Translations under genes and position numbers: made by a program | NCBI GenBank assembly: GCA_902554885.1 | Contig: CACDPV010000004.1 | Span: 42,942 to 106,941, forward strand | DNA: 64,000 nt | Direction: 5' to 3' | Source: Paracoccaceae bacterium | GTDB taxonomy: Bacteria; Pseudomonadota; Alphaproteobacteria; Rhodobacterales; Rhodobacteraceae | Part shown: positions 38,696 through 47,063 of the stretch, piece by piece | Numbering within the stretch: the stretch's first letter is position 1 | How the letters are laid out: each line of letters begins with the position of its first letter | Notes under the pieces: generated by a model | What the model saw: the letters and a program-made list of their open reading frames with translations, nothing else | Database searches by the model: none | Told to the model about the DNA's origin: nothing

Positions 38696-39565
38696 CTATG
38701 CCTTGATGAAATTATCAATAACCCTGAAGGTTTCTAGAGGAAATTGGTCAATAAAAAAATGACCACCCGGCATTTCTATGCCTGAATAAAGTTTACCTTC
38801 AGATTTCCATATCTTCCTCATATCAAAAGTTTTTGCCATAATACCATCTTTACCCCACACAGCAGCAAATCGCACTTTTATCGGGGACTGACTGTCATTG
38901 GCTTCATCATACTGATCTATGTGGTACGCTGCCCGGTAATCATCACACATTGCACGTATGCAGTCTTCATTTCTCCAGCTCTTTTTATACTCTATTATTT
39001 GGTTTTTTGAAAATGCACTTTTGGTAGTGGCGCCCCATCCTTGCAAGCAACTATTGTAAAAGCTATCGGGGTCTTTTCGTATCATAGTTTCTGGAACCGG
39101 ATAAGGTTGTGATAAGAAAAACCAATGATAGTACGAAAACGCAAGTGAAGCAGATAGCTCAGCAAATACCCTATGGGTTGGTACTATATCCATAAACATT
39201 ACTGAAGAAACTAACTCTGGGTGATCGATGGCTAGCCTGTATGCAACTCGCGCACCCCGGTCATGACCGATAATATGGGCTTTTTTTTCAACATTAAGAT
39301 ATTTTAGAATGGAGATCACATCTTTTGCCATATTGCGAAAAGTATAACTCTTATAACCCTCTGGTTTGCTCGATTGGCCGTAGCCACGTAAATCCGGACA
39401 AATGACATGATAGGTATCTGGAAATAAGGGAGCGACATCAGCCCACATTGAATGGGTTTGAGGAAACCCGTGGAGAAGTACTACTGGGGTCCCTTTACCC
39501 TTCTCCACAAAAAATATTTCACATTCTTCTGTAATTAAGCGCTTTTTGGTAAATTTTGGAAACAT
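38696..39565 (-). CDS. Alpha/beta hydrolase, fluoroacetate dehalogenase type
   Basis: A 289-residue alpha/beta-hydrolase whose nucleophile elbow is GHDRGARVAYR, with Asp102 in place of serine. All residues known to matter in the Rhodopseudomonas fluoroacetate dehalogenase are present: nucleophile D102, carboxylate-binding R103 and R106, acid D126, halide-pocket H147, W148 and Y210, further W177, and base H269. The spacing is offset by 8-11 residues from the characterised enzyme. The family cleaves the C-F or C-Cl bond of haloacetates; activity here is inferred. Closest alternative: epoxide hydrolase, which would not keep this halide pocket. No SD motif was seen for the ATG at 39565. Confidence 0.78.
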   Translation of the reverse strand: MFPKFTKKRLITEECEIFFVEKGKGTPVVLLHGFPQTHSMWADVAPLFPDTYHVICPDLRGYGQSSKPEGYKSYTFRNMAKDVISILKYLNVEKKAHIIGHDRGARVAYRLAIDHPELVSSVMFMDIVPTHRVFAELSASLAFSYYHWFFLSQPYPVPETMIRKDPDSFYNSCLQGWGATTKSAFSKNQIIEYKKSWRNEDCIRAMCDDYRAAYHIDQYDEANDSQSPIKVRFAAVWGKDGIMAKTFDMRKIWKSEGKLYSGIEMPGGHFFIDQFPLETFRVIDNFIKA

Positions 39566-39866
39566 CGCAGATCTGAACTTTTCTTATTTGGTATAAAGCT
39601 TATAAAGTTAAATTAAATTTAAAATTACAAAACTTTAGTTGCTAAAAAATTACGAAACTAATGTAACGTCAACTATCTTGATAAAGGAACGTACTAGCTG
39701 TCTAACATGCGTCAATCAGGACCATTTTTTATCTAGCTTCTTCGTAAACTCCTACTATTTATTCTTTGTAGTTAATAATTCTTTGACATATTTTACAATA
39801 TGAATATGTTGACGAAAAGAATGTTTGTTGGAGCACTTTCAAACGACCCAAGTGGAAGAATAAATA
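39566..39866. other. 301-nt intergenic region upstream of hemA
   Basis: Divergent gap between the dehalogenase-like gene and hemA. No ORF or RNA gene was seen. A TTGACA hexamer (39783-39788) is followed after 16 nt by TATGTT (39805-39810), a plausible sigma-70-type promoter for hemA about 57 nt before its ATG. A half-site-like ATGTAACGTCAA lies further upstream. No haem or iron-regulatory box could be identified with confidence. Confidence 0.5.
39783..39810 (+). promoter_or_regulatory. Predicted hemA promoter
   Basis: TTGACA with 16-nt spacing to TATGTT, in the intergenic region before hemA. The -35 hexamer is a perfect consensus, the -10 differs in two positions. Position and distance to the ATG (57 nt) fit a housekeeping promoter. 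The call rests only on these hexamers. Confidence 0.45.
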
Positions 39867-41090
39867 ATGAATTATGAAGACCAAATTGAAGCGTCTATAA
39901 GACTTTTACATAATGAAGGCAGATATAGAACATTCATCGATATTGAACGTGAACGCGGAAATTTTCCTTACGCGTCATGGAAGACCCCAAGTGGCGAGTT
40001 CGAAAAAATAACTGTTTGGTGCGGTAATGATTATTTAGGGATGGGGCAGAATAGCACAGTCCTAGAAGCCATGCATGAAGCTCTAGACGATGCGGGTGCT
40101 GGTTCAGGTGGAACAAGAAACATTTCTGGGACAACTATTTACCACAAAGAACTTGAAAGAGAGCTAGCAAACCTTCATGCAAAAGAATCTTCTTTGCTTT
40201 TTACAAGTGCATACATTGCAAACGATGCAACGCTCTCTACTTTAGCAAAATTACTTCCTAATTTGATAATATATTCGGACGAACTAAACCATGCCTCAAT
40301 GATAGAGGGTATTAGAAGAAATGGTGGTGAAAAACGAATTTTTAAACATAATGATATGGATCATCTCCGCCAACTCTTGGAGGAGGATGATCGATCTGCA
40401 CCAAAATTGATAGCATTTGAGTCGATTTACTCAATGGACGGGGACTTTGCACCTATAAACGAAATTTGTGATTTAGCAGAAGAGTTCGCAGCAATGACTT
40501 ATCTTGACGAAGTACACGCTGTGGGAATGTATGGAGCGACTGGCGCAGGTGTTGCTCAACAAGAAAACCTAATGGATCGAATAGATATTATTAACGGTAC
40601 CCTAGCAAAGGCCTATGGAGTAATGGGTGGATATATATCATCAAGCGCGAAAATCTGTGATGCTATCAGAAGTTATGCCCCGGGCTTTATTTTCACTACA
40701 TCACTTGCTCCAACATTGGCGGCCGGTGCCCTAGCGTCTGTTCGGTATTTGAAAGATAATCAAGAAGTTCGGAACAAACACCAATTGAATGCAAAAATTT
40801 TAAAAATGCGTTTAAGAGGTTTGGGCTTGCCGATTATTGACCACGGTTCACATATCGTTCCAGTGATTGTAGGGAACCCAATACATACAAAGAAACTTTC
40901 AGATCTTTTATTGGTAAACCACAGAATCTACGTGCAGCCTATAAATTTTCCAACCGTGCCTAGAGGAACGGAAAGGTTGCGCTTTACACCGTCTCCTATC
41001 CACGGCTCAAAGGAAATTGACTATTTGGTGGATGTAATGAATGATCTATGGTCTCATTGCGCACTTAATAGGACTGAACTCTCTGCTTAG
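39867..41090 (+). CDS. hemA: 5-aminolevulinate synthase
   Basis: First enzyme of haem synthesis by the C4 (Shemin) route: condenses glycine and succinyl-CoA. It is 407 residues of the alpha-oxoamine synthase fold. The PLP lysine is in [13 protein letters not shown], the substrate-binding NDYLGMGQN and [12 protein letters not shown] blocks are present, and [12 protein letters not shown] carries the cofactor aspartate and histidine. The use of ALA synthase rather than glutamyl-tRNA reductase fits an alphaproteobacterium. Confidence 0.95.
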   Translation: MNYEDQIEASIRLLHNEGRYRTFIDIERERGNFPYASWKTPSGEFEKITVWCGNDYLGMGQNSTVLEAMHEALDDAGAGSGGTRNISGTTIYHKELERELANLHAKESSLLFTSAYIANDATLSTLAKLLPNLIIYSDELNHASMIEGIRRNGGEKRIFKHNDMDHLRQLLEEDDRSAPKLIAFESIYSMDGDFAPINEICDLAEEFAAMTYLDEVHAVGMYGATGAGVAQQENLMDRIDIINGTLAKAYGVMGGYISSSAKICDAIRSYAPGFIFTTSLAPTLAAGALASVRYLKDNQEVRNKHQLNAKILKMRLRGLGLPIIDHGSHIVPVIVGNPIHTKKLSDLLLVNHRIYVQPINFPTVPRGTERLRFTPSPIHGSKEIDYLVDVMNDLWSHCALNRTELSA

Positions 41091-41190
41091 AGCCGCGATC
41101 TAGCGTATATGTGCAATATTCGGTAATTGTGTTAGATAATTGGGACGTATATTGCGAATCGATTGCAGAGTTTTACTGGTTGGATAAGAA

Positions 41191-42423
41191 ATGAAGTGGC
41201 GAGAGCCTAAACGAAGCGAACTTTCTCAAATAAAGCATCCAAAGGGGTTTGATGATTATGAATTTCGTCTGGGTGACATTTTGCGGGGTGAACGGGCTAC
41301 TTTGGGCAAATCTTTGCTTGATGTAGAAAAAGAACTCAAGATTAAAACGAATTATATAGCAGCAATAGAGAACTGTGACCCAACAGTATTTGAGTCTCAG
41401 GGGTTTATTGCTGGTTCCGTTAAGTCATATGCTCGCTATCTTGAGCTAGATCCGGACATCATTTACGAACTTTTTTGTAATGAAAGTGGATTTCAAACCA
41501 TGCATGGAATGGCAAAATCTACTGAGCAGAAAGAGGAAAAGAGGTACAGCCAAAAAACTGAAGATAGTTTATTCGTAACACCAACAACGGCGTATCTCCC
41601 GAGGCAAAAAAAGTGGTATGAAAATATAGAGCCAGGCGCAGTTGGCTCACTTTGCGTCACAATAGCGCTCGTTTCAGCACTAGGATATGGAGCTTGGTCG
41701 TTTTTTCAGGAAATACAAAAAGTTGACTTAACTCCTACCGAAAGCCAACCAATAGTTTTTACCGAACTTCAAAAGCTACCCACCGCCTTAGATATTACAA
41801 GCAATCTTATGCTGGACCAATCAGGCGGATCAAAAGAAGGCTCGTCACGGATAAATAGAATTTATAGATCAACTGCTCTAGACCAACCAGTAATTGTTGC
41901 AAGAGATGAACCAATATCTAAATTAGACCCAAATCAATTTGGTCTGTTTGCGCCAATTCCATCAAGCGACGAAATTGGAATAGAAGAAATCATTTCGGAT
42001 TTAATACCCAGGAAAAATTCTGGGGATGAAAAGCTACAAACAAACTTTCCAAAAGTATTGGCAGACACTTCTCCCGTAGTAACATTAATTACTTCAAAAG
42101 AAGCTTGGATCGAAATTATCGCTGCTGACGGATCTGTGATCTTCAAAAATTTGATGCAACCAGGATCAGAGTTTGCCCTTCCTCAGACTGAGAGGCCGCC
42201 TAAACTATTGGCTGGTATGTCTGGCTACGTGTATATGGCAATAGACGGCATGTTATACGGCCCTGCTGGCAAGGGGGTGAATGTTGTGAAAAATGTTGCG
42301 TTGGACGCTCAATCAATAATGGCGACTTATGAGCCGGCACAAATAAAAGGTGATCCAGATTTGCAAAAGTTGGTAGCCGAAATACGGTCCAATAGCTTCA
42401 CTATTAAATCAGTCGATCAATAG
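41191..42423 (+). CDS. RodZ-like protein with HTH and DUF4115 domain
   Basis: A 410-residue protein. The N-terminal HTH_25 domain (about 28-95) begins LGDILRGERATLGKSLLDVEKEL; one membrane segment lies near residues 151-170 (VGSLCVTIALVSALGYGAWSFF), and the C-terminal periplasmic DUF4115 domain contains EAWIEIIAADGSVIF. This layout matches RodZ, which links MreB to the wall. It stands 69 nt upstream of ispG, where rodZ-like genes are common in proteobacteria. The function is by analogy. Confidence 0.82.
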   Translation: MKWREPKRSELSQIKHPKGFDDYEFRLGDILRGERATLGKSLLDVEKELKIKTNYIAAIENCDPTVFESQGFIAGSVKSYARYLELDPDIIYELFCNESGFQTMHGMAKSTEQKEEKRYSQKTEDSLFVTPTTAYLPRQKKWYENIEPGAVGSLCVTIALVSALGYGAWSFFQEIQKVDLTPTESQPIVFTELQKLPTALDITSNLMLDQSGGSKEGSSRINRIYRSTALDQPVIVARDEPISKLDPNQFGLFAPIPSSDEIGIEEIISDLIPRKNSGDEKLQTNFPKVLADTSPVVTLITSKEAWIEIIAADGSVIFKNLMQPGSEFALPQTERPPKLLAGMSGYVYMAIDGMLYGPAGKGVNVVKNVALDAQSIMATYEPAQIKGDPDLQKLVAEIRSNSFTIKSVDQ

Positions 42424-42492
42424 GTGCCTTGCTAGAATCGTAACTAAGTCTTAGCCTTGTCCTTATAGAAATTGTAACATTCGGGGAATAGT

Positions 42493-43608
42493 ATGTCTAT
42501 CAACCATGTTCGTCCATGGCGCAATATAGAAAGAAGGCGCTCGAGACAAATAAATGTTGGCAATGTTGCAATAGGTGGGGATGCACCAATATCGGTGCAA
42601 ACTATGACGAATACAGATACAACTGATGTAAAAGCAACCTTAAACCAAATAACAGCAGCAGCTGAGGCTGGTGCAGATCTAGTTCGCGTTTCAGTGCCAG
42701 ATGAAGCAAGCAGCGCGGCGCTCAAGGAAATTGTTCAAGACAGCCCTGTGCCAATAGTCGCAGATATTCATTTTCACTATAAAAGGGGCATTGAGTCTGC
42801 AGAAGCCGGCGCGGCTTGTCTAAGGATCAATCCCGGTAATATTGGGTCAGAAAAGCGCGTAAAAGAGGTTATAAAAGCGGCTAAAAACAATAATTGTGCT
42901 ATCCGCATAGGTGTTAATGCAGGTTCATTAGAAAAACACCTACTCGAAAAATACGGCGAGCCCTGCCCTGATGCAATGGTTGAGAGTGGTTTGGATCATA
43001 TCAAAATTCTTCAAGATAACGATTTTCACGAATTTAAAATAAGCTGCAAGGCTTCGGACGTTTTTATGGCTGCAGCAGCCTATCAAGCACTCGCAGAAGC
43101 GACAGACGCGCCTATCCATCTTGGAATCACCGAAGCTGGTGGCTTAACTAGTGGGACAATCAAATCAGCAATTGGACTTGGAAGTTTATTATGGATGGGT
43201 GTAGGCGATACAATTCGTGTTTCATTATCGGCTGATCCGGTGCAAGAAGTTAAGGTTGGATATGAAATCCTAAAATCACTTGGTCTTAGACATAGAGGGG
43301 TAAACATAATTTCTTGTCCATCGTGTGCCAGGCAAGGCTTCGACGTTATTAAAACAGTGGAAATTTTAGAAAAAAAACTTGAGCACATAAAAACACCGAT
43401 GAGCTTGTCAATCATAGGTTGCGTAGTCAATGGCCCTGGTGAGGCTCTTATGACCGATGTGGGCTTTACAGGCGGTGGTGCGGGAAATGGGATGGTCTAT
43501 TGGGCTGGTAAGCAAGACCACAGAATAGAAAACACAAAGATGATTGATCATATTGTAGAGTTAGTTGAGCAAAAAGCATTAGAACTCAACTCTGAAGAAA
43601 AAGTTTAG
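42493..43608 (+). CDS. ispG: 4-hydroxy-3-methylbut-2-enyl diphosphate synthase
   Basis: Fe-S enzyme of the MEP isoprenoid pathway, 371 residues. The cluster ligands are C275, C278 and C310 with E317 (CPSCARQ and [10 protein letters not shown]), all intact. The N-terminal TIM barrel has [11 protein letters not shown] and ADIHFH. Next are rodZ upstream and the short, problematic dgkA downstream (37 nt to its likely start). Confidence 0.95.
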   Translation: MSINHVRPWRNIERRRSRQINVGNVAIGGDAPISVQTMTNTDTTDVKATLNQITAAAEAGADLVRVSVPDEASSAALKEIVQDSPVPIVADIHFHYKRGIESAEAGAACLRINPGNIGSEKRVKEVIKAAKNNNCAIRIGVNAGSLEKHLLEKYGEPCPDAMVESGLDHIKILQDNDFHEFKISCKASDVFMAAAAYQALAEATDAPIHLGITEAGGLTSGTIKSAIGLGSLLWMGVGDTIRVSLSADPVQEVKVGYEILKSLGLRHRGVNIISCPSCARQGFDVIKTVEILEKKLEHIKTPMSLSIIGCVVNGPGEALMTDVGFTGGGAGNGMVYWAGKQDHRIENTKMIDHIVELVEQKALELNSEEKV

Positions 43609-43645
43609 TCTTTGTATAAGTCAGTTTTCATTAAGGTGGACTACA

Positions 43646-44008
43646 ATCTTTTTTAGGATACTCAGTTACGTTAAGCAAAGGGTAGTATGGTCCTGGGAGG
43701 GATTTTCTCACGTTTTAACCACTGAGCTAAGTATCTATCAGTGGGTTTTTGCAAATGCTATTTCAGTGATCGCAGCTATTGCATTACCAATATCAGTGGC
43801 TGAAAGGTCTCTATTGATCATGGGAGGGATTTTCATTCTAGCAATGGAATGCATGAATACAGCTATAGAAAGAGTTGTTGACGATATTTCTGAAGATAAA
43901 AGAGATCTTGCTAAACAGGCAAAGGATACGGCTAGCGCTGCTGTAGCTCTATCTGCTTTAGGAGTTGGATCTGCATGGATTGTTATTATTATCGGTATGT
44001 TGAGTTAG
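43646..44008 (+). CDS. dgkA: Diacylglycerol kinase, no standard start codon
   Basis: Small membrane lipid kinase that recycles diacylglycerol. The body is clear: MNTAIERVVDDISEDKRDLAKQAKD with the family glutamates, and three membrane segments. The reading frame extends upstream through WSWEG (matching YSWKG of E. coli) and an FRI block but has no ATG, GTG or TTG. At the expected place is ATC (43646), with AAGGTGG 6 nt upstream; this would give 120 residues, normal length. The GTG at 43766 would cut off the first helix. A GTG at 43636 in another frame would fit if one T were missing from the T6 run (43649-43654). Confidence 0.72.
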   Translation: MFFRILSYVKQRVVWSWEGFSHVLTTELSIYQWVFANAISVIAAIALPISVAERSLLIMGGIFILAMECMNTAIERVVDDISEDKRDLAKQAKDTASAAVALSALGVGSAWIVIIIGMLS

Positions 44009-44016
44009 TGTATTTC

Positions 44017-44196
44017 TCAAAAGTTATTTTTCAAAAGTTTCTTATGTTCGTTTAATTGGCGGATTACAGATTGCTCAATCTTCTTATTTGGCTTGCCGAG
44101 ATGGTTTCGACTCGTATTTTTCTTCTTTTCAAATTCTAATCGAGCCAACTCACTTATTTCAGAGATTTTAAACCCTTCTAATTTCTGACTTACCAT
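44017..44196 (-). CDS. Small charged hypothetical protein
   Basis: A 59-residue ORF from the ATG at 44196 with GGGGG 4 nt upstream. It is rich in lysine, glutamate and asparagine (ISEISELARLEFEKKKN) with a likely helix and no membrane segment. No family is recognised. It converges with dgkA, 8 nt away. It could be a random ORF in AT-rich DNA; the ribosome site is the main support. Confidence 0.35.
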   Translation of the reverse strand: MVSQKLEGFKISEISELARLEFEKKKNTSRNHLGKPNKKIEQSVIRQLNEHKKLLKNNF

Positions 44197-44370
44197 AATA
44201 CCCCCAACCTTGAGCGGCAATGACGCGTTAATTAAGTTCTGTTGTCAAGTTATACGACAAAATTAGCAAACTTAATCTCAACTATATAAAGGCTAGATTG
44301 GCATAAAACAAAATGACACATTAAGAGTAATATTTTTACTCTAAAATAAATCGGAATACCTTAAACAAAG

Positions 44371-44469
44371 ATGGCCAGCGAACAAAAGTTTTATAAAATT
44401 AAAAAGTTCTATATGCCCAGCATTGGCAGAATAAATTTTGGTGCTAACTCACTGGTAAAAGGCAAATAA
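44371..44469 (+). pseudogene. Remnant resembling N-terminus of iron-dependent alcohol dehydrogenase
   Basis: A 32-codon ORF whose middle reads FYMPSIGRINFGANSLVKGK. The pattern P-x(3)-R-I-x-F-G-A-x-S-L matches the conserved start of Fe-ADH / maleylacetate reductase proteins (which go on for about 350 residues). Here a stop follows at once. It therefore looks like the decayed 5' end of a lost gene. The stretch before it (44221-44370) holds no gene, only a 7-bp hairpin at 44324-44342 (AGAGTAA, loop TATTT). Chance resemblance is possible. Confidence 0.4.
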
Positions 44470-44492
44470 GCTGACTGGCTAATGAGTATTTG

Positions 44493-45938
44493 ATGATTAA
44501 ATTACATAGCTTATCTAACTTAGCACTCTTTGTCGGGATACTCCTGCTGTTTGCTATACAGTTCGATAAATATACGTATCAAGGGTACCATGAGAATATA
44601 GGCAAAGAAAATATTGAAATTATTGAGAGTGAGTTATCGTCAAAAGTTTTTACAATTATTTGTCATGGCTATGCCGGTTCTAAAGAAATGATGAGACAGC
44701 TTGCATTCGACATTTCGAATGCAGGTAGTAATGCTGTCATATTCGATTTCATTGGACACGGTTCCAACGCTCAAAAATTGATAAATAATCCTACAGAGCT
44801 TTCAGGAACTACCCAACAGCTTGTTAATCAGTTGATCGGTATAATAAATTTTTTAAAAACAAAATACGGCAGTGAAATAAAGATAAATTTGATTGGCCAT
44901 TCTATGGCATCCGATATCGTTATTCGTGCCAGCGAAAACCAAAATATAACATCGATAGCGGCGATTTCACCTTATTCAACTAAAGTAACATCAAACTTTC
45001 CTCAGGATCTTTTACTTACATCTGGACAGTTTGAAAGACATCTACGTAAGCATTCATTGAAATTTACTCAGTTAGTTGATCCAGATGCAGATGAAAATAT
45101 TGAATATTCTAACGGAACTATTAGGAGAAAGGCTTCGTATTCAAAAAATACAGGGCACGTAAGCGTTATCTATTCTCCGTACACCAGTAGGGAAATCATA
45201 GAATGGTTTGACCTAACAAATTATGAAAGATCTATTTGGGCAACTCATATAATTTGGATCCTACTCGGTTTAACGATGATAAGCTATGGGTTGTCACGAC
45301 TACAATTCTCAAAGACCAAATACGCAGAGAAACAACGGCTCAGCTCCTTGAGATTAACCATTGTAAGCATTGCATCAATAGCGATCGCGATATTTTCTGG
45401 CCTTCTGGACTATCAACCATTTTCAATTTTTGGATTTGCTAGCATAGCTGCTTATTTCGGATTAAATGGCCTTGCAGTATTAATATTATGTAAAGAAACA
45501 CGTGATAATTCAGAGAATTTTGACTTTTATTCATTTCTTAAACTAGTGGTGGCTTTCTCATTTTTAACTATTTTAATAAATCACTTTATCGGCTCTTACT
45601 CTATCTCAAGTCATAGATTATATGCATTTCTAATAATGATTTTCCCCATTACTATCTTTTGTGTAGCTATCGAAAATCTTATTGCAATTTCATCTACTGC
45701 TCTAGCAGTTTTCATAAGAATTATGCCAATAATAGGGTTTTCAATTCTTTTAGCAATTTTCCCAGACAAATATGGCGTTATGTTCACTACAGTCCCAATT
45801 TATATCTTTTATTTTCTCGTTTTTGGTTACATTGGAAAGTTCCAAAGAAATAAAATAGGATCATATACAACAGGGGCCACAAATGGAATTTTTCTTACAT
45901 TTGCATTTGCAGCAACAAATCCAATTTTCTCAGTTTAG
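44493..45938 (+). CDS. Alpha/beta hydrolase with multi-pass membrane domain
   Basis: A 481-residue fusion-like protein. An N-terminal hydrophobic anchor (about 8-24) is followed by an alpha/beta-hydrolase domain (about 50-240) with oxyanion-loop CHGYAGSKEM and a nucleophile elbow GHSMAS (S137); a histidine in KNTGHVSVIYSP is a likely triad member. The C-terminal half (about 245-480) has about six or seven hydrophobic segments, such as IVSIASIAIAIFSGLL. Topology puts the hydrolase on one side of the inner membrane. No known family name could be assigned. It may act on a lipid or exported ester. No SD motif was seen before the ATG at 44493. Confidence 0.7.
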   Translation: MIKLHSLSNLALFVGILLLFAIQFDKYTYQGYHENIGKENIEIIESELSSKVFTIICHGYAGSKEMMRQLAFDISNAGSNAVIFDFIGHGSNAQKLINNPTELSGTTQQLVNQLIGIINFLKTKYGSEIKINLIGHSMASDIVIRASENQNITSIAAISPYSTKVTSNFPQDLLLTSGQFERHLRKHSLKFTQLVDPDADENIEYSNGTIRRKASYSKNTGHVSVIYSPYTSREIIEWFDLTNYERSIWATHIIWILLGLTMISYGLSRLQFSKTKYAEKQRLSSLRLTIVSIASIAIAIFSGLLDYQPFSIFGFASIAAYFGLNGLAVLILCKETRDNSENFDFYSFLKLVVAFSFLTILINHFIGSYSISSHRLYAFLIMIFPITIFCVAIENLIAISSTALAVFIRIMPIIGFSILLAIFPDKYGVMFTTVPIYIFYFLVFGYIGKFQRNKIGSYTTGATNGIFLTFAFAATNPIFSV

Positions 45939-45955
45939 ACGAAGAACCCCCTAAA

Positions 45956-46315
45956 TTAGCTTAAATACCACAACGTAACTTTATAACTTAACCAAACGCA
46001 TAACAGCGAAAATAACAACGTTCCAACTAAATAAAAAAATAAAACACCTAAATTTTGTTGAGTCCATAGTTTTAGAACATCTACTGAAAATGCTGAAAAG
46101 GTTGTAAAACCACCTAAAAAGCCAGGCATAAGAAGAAAGTAAAATTTGGCATCCACTTTATTAATGAAAAAAGCAATCACGGCCCCAGCAAAAAAAGCTC
46201 CTAATATATTTACCGCCATTGTACCATACGGAAAACTAACCAAGTTACCTATAGCAAAGCGTAACATTGAACCTACAGCACCGCCCGCTGCGACTAGTAA
46301 AAAACTGTCTATCAA
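45956..46315 (-). CDS. crcB: Fluoride channel CrcB (Fluc)
   Basis: Dimeric fluoride exporter protecting the cytoplasm, 119 residues with four membrane helices. Key residues are present: N36 in VNILGA, and the phenylalanine box F70, T71, F73 and S74 (GGFTTFSAF); R19 is in the conserved GSMLRF. The start is TTG at 46315 with AAAGGAA upstream. No crcB-type fluoride riboswitch was seen before it. It converges with the membrane hydrolase. See the dehalogenase-like gene at 38696-39565. Confidence 0.9.
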   Translation of the reverse strand: MIDSFLLVAAGGAVGSMLRFAIGNLVSFPYGTMAVNILGAFFAGAVIAFFINKVDAKFYFLLMPGFLGGFTTFSAFSVDVLKLWTQQNLGVLFFYLVGTLLFSLLCVWLSYKVTLWYLS

Positions 46316-46340
46316 AGTAAATTTCCTTTAATTAAAACTC

Positions 46341-46412
46341 TTAAAATTGCTCAAAAAATAATCCAATTGTTATGCCAATAATTAGAGCAATTAATAACTT
46401 TTTTTTATCCAT
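46341..46412 (-). CDS. Possible 23-residue hydrophobic leader peptide
   Basis: MDKKKLLIALIIGITIGLFF then three residues and a TAA: three lysines followed by one membrane segment. It lies between the monooxygenase and crcB, in the same direction, 25 nt before the crcB start. No clear ribosome site precedes it. It may be a leader peptide or small membrane protein, or chance. Confidence 0.3.
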   Translation of the reverse strand: MDKKKLLIALIIGITIGLFFEQF

Positions 46413-46428
46413 TTTTTTTATATACTTT

Positions 46429-46731
46429 TTAAATTACTGTCTCAAAGTCCTCAAAAACGGGATGACCAAGGTATATTTCAGAATGGCTACCGGCGCCCTT
46501 ATGAGCTTTTCTAAATGCCTCAGATTTTGTCCAGTTCGTAAAATCTAATTTTGATTTCCATTTAGTGTGAGATGCATACAAGGTGTAGTCATCATTGGCT
46601 TCTACCTTTACCAAGCTGAAAGTCAAGAAACCTGGCACATCATTGAGGTTACTATCGCGGGAACGCCAAATATCCTCAAAAGTGCTTTCAGCTCCTAAAA
46701 CTATTTTAAATCTATTCATTGCGATGAACAT
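46429..46731 (-). CDS. Antibiotic-biosynthesis-monooxygenase (haem-oxygenase-like) protein
   Basis: A 100-residue ferredoxin-fold ABM protein. The start is the ATG at 46731 (MFIAMNRFKI) with AAAGGG upstream; a longer frame to 46752 was rejected. It has the family blocks IWRSRDSNL, GFLTFSLVK and HTKWKSKLDFTNWTKSEAFRKAHKG. The arrangement resembles the IsdG/HmoA-type group, some of which cleave haem, but the key haem histidine cannot be confirmed. It lies between crcB and an ABC-transporter remnant. Confidence 0.75.
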   Translation of the reverse strand: MFIAMNRFKIVLGAESTFEDIWRSRDSNLNDVPGFLTFSLVKVEANDDYTLYASHTKWKSKLDFTNWTKSEAFRKAHKGAGSHSEIYLGHPVFEDFETVI

Positions 46732-46804
46732 TTTATCCCTTTCTGGTATCAATGAGTTTACCGTGCTTTGAAATTTTTTAACGTCAATACGCTAGTTTTA
46801 GATT

Positions 46805-46965
46805 TTAATTTCCAACGGACTCTAACTCTTTTGTAATTTTCAAAGCCTCTTCTGGATCAAGTCGTGGAGGACTCCAAATTCGTTCAGGGGCTGCATCTAT
46901 CAACTTTTTTGTATAGTCATGTTGTGGGGCCTCAAAAATAGTAATTCTAAACTCCTTTCAACCAT
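46805..46965 (-). pseudogene. Frameshifted C-terminal remnant of a peptide ABC-transporter ATPase
   Basis: One reading frame starting at an ATG (46965) gives MVERSLELL, the next gives IFEAPQHDYTKKLIDAAPERIW and runs to a TAA. Together they match the end of DppF/GsiA-type ATPases, whose nucleotide domain is followed by MVE.G, then iFeaPqHpYTkaLl.A.P. The frame change lies at a T5 run. No Walker A, Walker B or signature motif is left, so most of the gene is gone. It seems to be a deletion relic of an oligopeptide transporter. Confidence 0.6.
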
Positions 46966-47063
46966 TATGTAAGTTATTTATTTGAATTATTTGGACTGTT
47001 ACGCTTAACTAATTAAGAAAATTGATTTTTTTATCAGCAAGTAAAAATAGAAACCAACCCAAG

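Noticed and set aside
44324..44342. 7-bp hairpin with 5-nt loop
   Set aside because: No T tract on either strand, so not a terminator; no link to a gene start.
46316..46440. Fluoride (crcB) riboswitch before crcB
   Set aside because: The leader is short and AT-rich and shows none of the conserved bases of the crcB-type aptamer.
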